DNA of 12,880 nucleotides. It comes from an uncultured Prevotella sp. Its GTDB lineage: Bacteria; Bacteroidota; Bacteroidia; Bacteroidales; Bacteroidaceae. Positions 6,350-11,237 of the stretch are shown here, one piece after another. The translations under genes were made by a program, and so were the position numbers. A model generated the notes under the pieces. It saw nothing but the letters and a program-made list of their open reading frames with translations. It searched no databases and was not told the origin of the DNA. Within the stretch, counting starts at the first letter, position 1. Each line of letters begins with the position of its first letter. The stretch is from NCBI GenBank assembly GCA_900557035.1, contig USRA01000056.1, positions 1-12,880 of the forward strand, in the 5' to 3' direction.

Positions 6350-6398
6350 AAGGCTATGCTATTTGTTGCAGAATCTCAAGCAACAACAGCATAGCCTT
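6350..6398. terminator. Bidirectional hairpin between convergent genes
   Basis: The outer stem is a perfect 11 bp, aaggctatgct (6350-6360) with agcatagcctt (6388-6398). An inner stem pairs gttgc (6365-6369) with gcaac (6380-6384). T-rich sequence follows on the plus side and tttattg on the minus side. It separates the plus-strand microprotein gene from the minus-strand M15 peptidase gene. Confidence 0.75.
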
Positions 6399-6407
6399 CT
6401 TCTGTTC

Positions 6408-7106
6408 TTATTTCTCGAAGTGCTGGTAATCCTTGCTATGTTTCCAGTCGCCACCCCATCGGAACCCTTTCTCCTTGAAGAGCCGGTAGCATAAATCGCC
6501 CTTTCTGATCATGTAAGTATGGTGCTTGCTACGGTCGAGATAAGGTCGTGCCGTAGCTGGCTCTACCACTTCCTTGCCATTCTTCAAATGCTTATGATAG
6601 GGATTGTATAGGGTATTGATGTCAACGGCAAGTCCCTTGCCATGCTTCGAGACGGTCTTGGTATGTGAGATGAATCGGAAATTGAAGCTGGAGGAGTTGT
6701 TGTCCCTCATCGCCCTCTCGTCATCGGCATCCCAGTAGTCGATAAGCCTCATTCGCTCTATCGGATATTTTGCCTTATATAGCTTTTTGAGAATATCGAG
6801 CACATCTGCCGCTATCGCCTTGTTTACCACCATTTCACCTACGATGTTTCTGCCGTCCTTATCCACATGCAGGCATCTCAGATATCGCAGTTCGCTTCTT
6901 GCTACGGTGCAATTCTTTTTATACGTCTTTCCTTGCATCAGATGGAAGATGGGGTCAGGGATAGGAGAGATGGAGAAGAAATGCTTCTCTCCAAGTTTTC
7001 TGATGGTTTGCTCGCTGACGATATCTCCCGGCTTCTGCGCCTTGGATGGAAGGCAGCAAAGCATGGGAAGAGCAAGGTATAGGATGATGATCTTTTTCCA
7101 AAACAT
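6408..7106 (-). CDS. Secreted M15-family peptidase (D-Ala-D-Ala carboxypeptidase-like)
   Basis: 232 residues. A signal peptide covers about 1-23 (F-W-K-K, a hydrophobic core, then P-S-K-A before Q-K-P). The zinc site of M15 peptidases is visible: S-K-H-G-K-G-L-A-V-D (153-162) gives His155 and Asp162, and the C-terminal G-G-D-W-K-H-S-K-D-Y-Q-H-F-E (218-231) gives His229. The family cleaves D,D- or L,D- bonds of peptidoglycan stem peptides, so it is probably a periplasmic wall-remodelling enzyme. Which bond is cut cannot be told from sequence. A clear Shine-Dalgarno, aaggag, lies 9 nt before the ATG. The 43-bp gap from the RAM-domain gene upstream would allow co-transcription. It ends at the bidirectional hairpin. 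Confidence 0.9.
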   Translation of the reverse strand: MFWKKIIILYLALPMLCCLPSKAQKPGDIVSEQTIRKLGEKHFFSISPIPDPIFHLMQGKTYKKNCTVARSELRYLRCLHVDKDGRNIVGEMVVNKAIAADVLDILKKLYKAKYPIERMRLIDYWDADDERAMRDNNSSSFNFRFISHTKTVSKHGKGLAVDINTLYNPYHKHLKNGKEVVEPATARPYLDRSKHHTYMIRKGDLCYRLFKEKGFRWGGDWKHSKDYQHFEK

Positions 7107-7149
7107 AATTCTTACTCCTTAATTTTTATTCTCTTAATTCTTTCTTGAT

Positions 7150-7452
7150 TTAATTTCTCTTCTCCTTATTTTGATTCACAGGGATATAATGCGAATCCTT
7201 GATTTCGCCAATTACGATGATGCTATGGAGACTTCCGATGCAGTCGATATTTCCCAGGGTGTTGAGCATGAAGTCCTGATAATCCTTCATGTCCCGGGCA
7301 TACACCTTGATCTGGAAGTCGTAATCGCCAGTGGTATTGTAGCACTCTGTTATCTGGTCGATGGTTTGCACGGTATCCATAAATTGCTGAATCAAATCGT
7401 GGGTGTGCTGCTTCAGTCGGATATTGCAGAGCACAATCACGTTGTGTCCCAT
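7150..7452 (-). CDS. Lrp/AsnC-family RAM (ligand-binding) domain without the DNA-binding domain
   Basis: 100 residues matching the C-terminal RAM domain of Lrp/AsnC regulators. M-G-H-N-V-I-V-L-C-N-I-R-L-K opens the first strand. E-C-Y-N-T-T-G-D-Y-D-F-Q-I-K-V (about 36-50) is the conserved G-x-x-D-(Y/F) segment that binds amino-acid effectors. G-S-L-H-S-I-I-V-I-G-E-I-K (73-85) is the last strand. Full-length relatives are about 150-160 residues with an N-terminal helix-turn-helix, which is missing here. Twenty in-frame codons upstream of the ATG (7453-7512) still read K-R-L-E-R-E-G-Y-I-Q-R-Y-G-A-I-V-D-H-H-K, the usual link between the two domains, so a 5' deletion is likely. There is no good ribosome site at the ATG. 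It is either a stand-alone RAM protein or a decaying regulator. Confidence 0.75.
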   Translation of the reverse strand: MGHNVIVLCNIRLKQHTHDLIQQFMDTVQTIDQITECYNTTGDYDFQIKVYARDMKDYQDFMLNTLGNIDCIGSLHSIIVIGEIKDSHYIPVNQNKEKRN

Positions 7453-7515
7453 CTTGTGATGATCTACGATTGCTCCGTATCGCTGGATGTATCCCTCTCG
7501 CTCCAGTCGCTTTTA
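7453..7515 (-). pseudogene. Residual HTH-to-RAM linker of the truncated Lrp gene
   Basis: This is in frame with the RAM gene and has no start codon. A TAA at 7513-7515 closes the frame upstream. Shifting one base at the AAAA run there would give Q-E-T-L-K-R-L-E, close to the E-R-V-K-R-L-E of a recognition-helix end, so a frameshift plus deletion is possible. The promoter lies only about 50 nt further up, too close for a complete HTH domain. Confidence 0.5.
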
Positions 7516-7560
7516 GTGTTTCTTGTAGAATAATATTCTGTGAATTTGCTTAATACGCTG

Positions 7561-7568
7561 CAAAGATA
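7561..7568 (-). promoter_or_regulatory. -7 element facing the truncated Lrp gene
   Basis: The minus strand reads TATCTTTG followed by C, an exact TAnnTTTG. Predicted start near 7554 gives a leader of about 100 nt before the ATG at 7452. No clear upstream TTTG was found. Confidence 0.5.
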
Positions 7569-7595
7569 GTATATTTTTCTGAATTACGAAGAATG

Positions 7596-7627
7596 TTTGG
7601 CAGATAAAATTCTTCTTCTTACCTTTG
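7596..7627 (+). promoter_or_regulatory. Promoter of the MetE-type methyltransferase gene
   Basis: TTTG (7596-7599), a 20-nt spacer, then TACCTTTG (7620-7627). This is a full match to the Bacteroidetes two-box promoter. Transcription should start near 7633, leaving a leader of about 75 nt. The -7 box overlaps the left arm of a palindrome. Confidence 0.75.
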
Positions 7628-7650
7628 CATTCGCAATTCCGGATGCAAAG
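7623..7650. promoter_or_regulatory. 28-bp near-palindrome over the promoter, candidate operator
   Basis: Arms ctttgcat (7623-7630) and atgcaaag (7643-7650) are perfect inverted copies. Inside them 4 of 6 further positions per half also match, so 24 of 28 bases are symmetric. It covers the end of the -7 box and the predicted start site, where a dimeric repressor would block transcription. An RNA hairpin is less likely because most of the left arm would lie upstream of the transcript start. Part of the left arm is forced by the promoter consensus. Confidence 0.5.
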
Positions 7651-7707
7651 AGCCGTTCATCATCTGATAATGGCTAATTAAGAATCTAAAATATAGGAGA
7701 TAAAAAA

Positions 7708-8862
7708 ATGAGTAACGTAAGAAATATACATTTTGAGGCAGTGGGCAGCTATTTGCGCCCTGCAGAGTTGAAGGAAGCAAGAGCTAAGTTTGCAGATGGT
7801 AAGATTTCTGCCACCGACCTTCGCTGCATCGAAGACCGTCTGATTACAGAGGGCGTCAAGCAGCAGAAGGCGCATCATTTGCCTTATATCACCGATGGTG
7901 AGTTTCGCCGCAGCTATTGGCATCTCGACTTTATGTGGGGATTCAATGGCGTGGAGCATATCGAACTGGAGCATGGCTACCAGTTTCATGGTGAGGAGAC
8001 AACCAAGGGTTCTATCCAACTGACCGGCAAGATAACCGGAGAGAATCATCCTTTTATCAAGGATTTCCTGTTTGTGAAGCAGTTTGAGGAGTTGGATGCC
8101 GAGGGTAAATATATTTTCGAGGCAAAGCAGACGGTTCCTGCTCCTGCACAGTTTCTAGCCGAACTATTCCGTGGCAAGAATGCCGAGAACACCCGCAAGT
8201 TCTATCCTAACACCACCCAGCTGATAGAGGATATTGCCCAGGCTTATCGCACCTTCTTCCAGGAGATTTATGCAGCCGGTTGCCGCACCATCCAGCTCGA
8301 TGATTGCACCTGGGGAATGATTGTAGATAATGATTATTGGAAGGCTAAGGTGGGTTCCGGTTTTACCCTTGAGCAGGAAGCCCTGCAATATTTAAAGGTG
8401 AACAACCTTGCCATCGAGGGCAAACCGGAGGGATTGACTATCAACACCCACGTATGCCGAGGCAATTATCATTCCTGCTATGCTACCAAAGGTGCCTACG
8501 ATGCCGTGGCTCCTTATCTTTTTGCTCATGAGGATGTGGATACCTTCTATCTGGAGTATGATGACGAGCGTTCGGGTGGTTTTGAGCCATTGAAGTATGT
8601 GGCAGATGGCAAGAAGGTGGTTCTGGGTTTGGTAACCTCTAAATCTCCTGTGTTGGAGGATAAAGCTACGGTCATCGCCAGAATCCACGAAGCTGCCAAG
8701 TATATTCCTCTCAATCGCCTGAGCCTCAGTCCTCAATGCGGTTTTGCCTCTTGCGAGATTGGCAATAAACTGACCGATGCTGAGCAATGGGCAAAGATAG
8801 ATTGGGTCAGAGAGATTTCTGAGGAAGTTTGGGGTTCTTCTTCTTTCTCCGGTGCAGAATAA
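7708..8862 (+). CDS. Cobalamin-independent methionine synthase-like protein (MetE C-terminal type, YxjG/YxjH-like)
   Basis: 384 residues, equal to the catalytic half of MetE (usual whole enzyme about 750). The zinc and homocysteine site is visible: T-H-V-C-R-G-N (247-253) gives His248 and Cys250, Y-L-E-Y-D (281-285) gives Glu283, and S-P-Q-C-G-F-A-S (341-348) gives Cys344. D-G-E-F-R-R (63-68) and Q-L-D-D-C-T-W (196-202) are further family blocks. Such core-MetE proteins transfer a methyl group to a thiol such as homocysteine; the methyl donor for this short form is not certain. A good Shine-Dalgarno, aggag, lies 8 nt before the ATG. Its final residues G-S-S-S-F-S-G-A-E go beyond the usual E-E-V-W end and overlap the convergent PepSY gene by 56 bp. 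It is divergent from the truncated Lrp gene. Confidence 0.92.
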   Translation: MSNVRNIHFEAVGSYLRPAELKEARAKFADGKISATDLRCIEDRLITEGVKQQKAHHLPYITDGEFRRSYWHLDFMWGFNGVEHIELEHGYQFHGEETTKGSIQLTGKITGENHPFIKDFLFVKQFEELDAEGKYIFEAKQTVPAPAQFLAELFRGKNAENTRKFYPNTTQLIEDIAQAYRTFFQEIYAAGCRTIQLDDCTWGMIVDNDYWKAKVGSGFTLEQEALQYLKVNNLAIEGKPEGLTINTHVCRGNYHSCYATKGAYDAVAPYLFAHEDVDTFYLEYDDERSGGFEPLKYVADGKKVVLGLVTSKSPVLEDKATVIARIHEAAKYIPLNRLSLSPQCGFASCEIGNKLTDAEQWAKIDWVREISEEVWGSSSFSGAE

Positions 8863-10387
8863 TATAGCCGGAAAGCAAAACCAGCGAAATCAGCAAACCG
8901 GAAATAAAAACGAAGAGGTCGGATAGAGGACCTAAGAATGGAGAATAGCATCTGCCCACGTGAAGCTCTAATGCTACATTCCAAAGTGACATTGGGGTGG
9001 CTGAAAGCAACTCAGGGGTAGATGCTGTTTCATCTAAGCTCGCTCCTTTACTATAATCGAAAACCACCTCTTTTCCACCGAAGAAATCCTTGGAATAACC
9101 GCTGACCAAAGAACTTGAAATCGGAATCATCGATTTTCCTTGGTTGGCTTTCCCTGTGAAATAATCCACAATCAGATTCTTTTCCGGATTCCAACGGAAC
9201 ATGCCGCTGAATGATCCTATCAGCCAACCACCCTTGCCATCACTCTCGAAAACATTCACTCCCATCGGACTTATTTTTGGAGATTGCTTCTTATCCAATA
9301 AAACCGGCTTCTGGCAGAAATGCTCATCTACTCGCAGAAAACCTTCTGATGTAGAAACAAGCCAGTTGCCCTCTGCTGCATCCCATCGGATGGCGCGAAG
9401 TTTATCGTGCCAGACATTTCCATCCTTCACCTTTTCCGTGGTTTTGTTCATTGCCAGAGGTATCATCAAAGGTGGTCGGAGACACATTCCTGTTATCGCT
9501 AGCCAGAGCGTAAGGATGATGGTGGCATATCCAAGCTTGTTATGCCATTTGGCATTGAAAACCATCTGTTTGCCAAGCTTCATCATTCTTTCTCTTGCCT
9601 GTAATCTCTTCTGTCGGCGGATACGGTAAGGAAGAATGAAGAGGATGATGCCCGTAATCGACAAGATGATGAGCACGATGGCGATGGCATCCACCACCAA
9701 TCTTCCGGCTAATCCGAAGAAAGCACCGCTATGTAGGTTCCAAACGGTCTTGAAAAGGGTAACTTCCGGAACAAAACCTTCCGGTTGACCGATGATCTTG
9801 CGGGTAACAATCGTCTTTTCGTTGGCTGCATCCGTCTTCTTTCCGGAGATTTCATAAACGGCAGAACGGGTCATGGCGATGATGCTTGTGCTATCTTTGG
9901 TCAATGTAATGTCGGCGATACGCTCTTCAGTATCTGCGAGCGGAAACATCTTCCATTCTTTTCCGTCGAAGCGATATACGTCCATCATGGCAGCACACCA
10001 GATTTCTCCGTTTTTCGTCTGCACGATGTTGCGGATATTCCTGCCATCCACGTTTTCAGGCAACCCTTGGTTAAAGTCTTTCCAGCTTTTCATCTCAGCA
10101 TCGGTAAGCCATACGCCACCATAACCATACGCCAGGATGGAATCACTTGGAGTTTTGCTGATGCGGTGATTGATCTTGATAGAACCCTTGATGATGCCGT
10201 TGTTGAAATTCTTGATATGATAAGCCGATGGCATCAGAGTTCTGCTTACTTCACAACCGGCGAATAGCTGGCGATGATTTAAAATGATACCTGATACGCA
10301 GAATACCAACATAAAGACAGACAGTACAAGTCCGAACCAACGATGGTATTTCTTCCATGTTAAACGTTTCTTCTTTTTTTCTCTCAT
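8807..10387 (-). CDS. PepSY-associated TM-helix membrane protein with propeller-like ectodomains
   Basis: 526 residues. Membrane helices lie at about 17-37, 228-253, 283-303 and 487-511. Conserved histidines beside them are those of the PepSY_TM iron/heme-reductase-like family: K-Y-H-R-W-F-G (13-19), N-H-R (37-39), N-L-H-S-G (217-221), W-H-N-K-L-G (281-286) and L-E-L-H-V-G-R (473-479). Family members sit in the inner membrane and often serve siderophore iron release. Both ectodomains contain short strands with G-x-x-W motifs (G-G-V-W-L 90-94, G-E-I-W-C 127-131, G-N-W-L-V 340-344, G-G-W-L-I 386-390) resembling beta-propeller sensor repeats rather than PepSY domains. It ends in a basic K/R tail. 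A 20-bp tandem repeat spans the start codon. Its 3' end overlaps the MetE-type gene. Confidence 0.87.
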   Translation of the reverse strand: MREKKKKRLTWKKYHRWFGLVLSVFMLVFCVSGIILNHRQLFAGCEVSRTLMPSAYHIKNFNNGIIKGSIKINHRISKTPSDSILAYGYGGVWLTDAEMKSWKDFNQGLPENVDGRNIRNIVQTKNGEIWCAAMMDVYRFDGKEWKMFPLADTEERIADITLTKDSTSIIAMTRSAVYEISGKKTDAANEKTIVTRKIIGQPEGFVPEVTLFKTVWNLHSGAFFGLAGRLVVDAIAIVLIILSITGIILFILPYRIRRQKRLQARERMMKLGKQMVFNAKWHNKLGYATIILTLWLAITGMCLRPPLMIPLAMNKTTEKVKDGNVWHDKLRAIRWDAAEGNWLVSTSEGFLRVDEHFCQKPVLLDKKQSPKISPMGVNVFESDGKGGWLIGSFSGMFRWNPEKNLIVDYFTGKANQGKSMIPISSSLVSGYSKDFFGGKEVVFDYSKGASLDETASTPELLSATPMSLWNVALELHVGRCYSPFLGPLSDLFVFISGLLISLVLLSGYIILHRRKKKNPKLPQKSL

Positions 10388-10407
10388 TGTTGTTTTCTAC
10401 TAAACAT
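10384..10407 (-). CDS. Seven-codon upstream mini-ORF (possible leader peptide)
   Basis: The duplicated ATG at 10405-10407 opens a frame M-F-S-R-K-Q-Q and stops at TGA (10384-10386), overlapping the PepSY gene's ATG as ATGA. It would lie about 20 nt from the predicted transcript start. It may couple or dampen translation of the gene below, or be a neutral result of the duplication. Confidence 0.35.
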   Translation of the reverse strand: MFSRKQQ

Positions 10408-10424
10408 TGTTGTTTTCTACTAAA
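10385..10424. repeat. Exact 20-bp tandem duplication over a start codon
   Basis: Unit cattgttgttttctactaaa occurs at 10385-10404 and again at 10405-10424 with no mismatch. Read on the minus strand, each copy ends in ATG; the lower copy supplies the PepSY gene start. Together they make up nearly all of the predicted 5' leader. Confidence 0.95.
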
Positions 10425-10431
10425 TGGGTTG

Positions 10432-10463
10432 CAAAGGTAAGAATATCTATCAACATCTGCAAT
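10432..10463 (-). promoter_or_regulatory. Promoter of the PepSY-TM gene
   Basis: The minus strand has TACCTTTG at 10432-10439 and ATTG at 10460-10463, separated by 20 nt. The -7 box is exact; the upstream box is one base off TTTG. Predicted start is near 10426. Confidence 0.6.
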
Positions 10464-10535
10464 ACCCAAAAATAATGATTTAGGATGCCTCTGTTTTTTC
10501 TAATCTTTAGTTTCTTCACTTTTTCACTAAAAAAG

Positions 10536-10567
10536 TTTGGTGATTTCGTGATTTACTAGTAACTTTG
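10536..10567 (+). promoter_or_regulatory. Promoter of greA
   Basis: TTTG (10536-10539), a 20-nt spacer, then TAACTTTG (10560-10567), a full match to the Bacteroidetes promoter. Predicted start near 10573 gives a leader of about 55 nt that ends in an aagga ribosome site before the ATG at 10628. Confidence 0.75.
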
Positions 10568-10627
10568 CACCCCGAATAAAAAATCATCATTCATTAAGAA
10601 CAATAAGAAGCTAGAAAACAAGGAAAA

Positions 10628-11092
10628 ATGGAATATATGTCTCAAGAAGGCTACGATGAGCTCGTGGCCGAACTTCAACACATGGTTAACGTAGAGTTGC
10701 CAGCCGTTCGCGATGCGATTGCTGAGGCTCGCGACAAGGGCGACCTCAGTGAGAATTTCGAGTATCATGCCGCTAAGCGTGAGCAGGGCAAACTGTTGAG
10801 CCGTATCAGTTTCAAGCAGAAGGTCTTGGAGAATGCCCGTGTCATCGACAAGTCTCGACTGAAGAGCGATACCGTTGGCTTGTTGAGCAAGATTAAGATT
10901 ACCAATCTCGCCAACAAGTGCAGCATGAGTTATGTTATCGTAAATCCGCATGAGGCAGATTTGCATAGTGGCAAGATTTCTATCAAGTCGCCTATCGCCA
11001 AGGCCCTATTGGGTAAGAAGGCTGGTGATGAAGTAATGGTAAAGGTACCAGCTGGCTTGCTCAAATTCCGTCTGGATAGCGTTGAGTTATAA
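10628..11092 (+). CDS. greA: Transcription elongation factor GreA
   Basis: 154 residues, the normal length for GreA (about 155-160). The N-terminal coiled coil (about 1-75) carries at its tip R-D-K-G-D-L-S-E-N-F-E-Y-H-A-A-K (35-50), whose Asp39 and Glu42 are the acidic residues that enter the polymerase secondary channel and stimulate transcript cleavage in backtracked complexes. The C-terminal FKBP-like domain (about 80-154) contains S-P-I-A-K-A-L-L-G-K-K-A-G-D-E-V (121-136). E-N-F-E-Y replaces the common E-N-A-E-Y, a conservative change. It is a single-gene unit with its own promoter and terminator. The last six codons plus stop are tandemly repeated just downstream. Confidence 0.96.
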   Translation: MEYMSQEGYDELVAELQHMVNVELPAVRDAIAEARDKGDLSENFEYHAAKREQGKLLSRISFKQKVLENARVIDKSRLKSDTVGLLSKIKITNLANKCSMSYVIVNPHEADLHSGKISIKSPIAKALLGKKAGDEVMVKVPAGLLKFRLDSVEL

Positions 11093-11113
11093 CTTGATAG
11101 TGTTGAGTTATAA
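11072..11113 (+). repeat. 21-bp tandem duplication of the greA 3' end
   Basis: Copy 1 (11072-11092) holds the last six codons L-D-S-V-E-L and TAA. Copy 2 (11093-11113) follows at once and reads the same six residues and TAA in the same frame. The two differences (CTG/CTT, AGC/AGT) are both synonymous although copy 2 is past the stop. Confidence 0.9.
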
Positions 11114-11125
11114 TGTATTCTTTTA

Positions 11126-11181
11126 AAGGAAAACTCCCGATAATTTGAAACTGCTCAAATTATCGGGAGTTTCCCTTTTTT
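11126..11181. terminator. Strong terminator after greA, probably bidirectional
   Basis: A perfect 18-bp stem (11131-11148 with 11155-11172) with loop aactgc extends by several more pairs (ggaa/ttcc side) and is followed by six Ts (11176-11181). On the minus strand a weaker tttaaaag tract follows, so it may also end the convergent MutS-related gene. Confidence 0.93.
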
Positions 11182-11237
11182 ATAAATCTTATATTAGTGC
11201 TTTTATAAGTCCTATCAATCTTTTCCCTGAACTGTAT

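Noticed and set aside
8843..8875. Bulged hairpin ctttctccgg/ccggaaag at the convergent gene ends
   Set aside because: The short stem has a 2-nt bulge and no T-run on either strand, so it is not a credible terminator.
9785..10267. 160-codon plus-strand ORF
   Set aside because: It is antisense to the PepSY-TM gene and has no family features.
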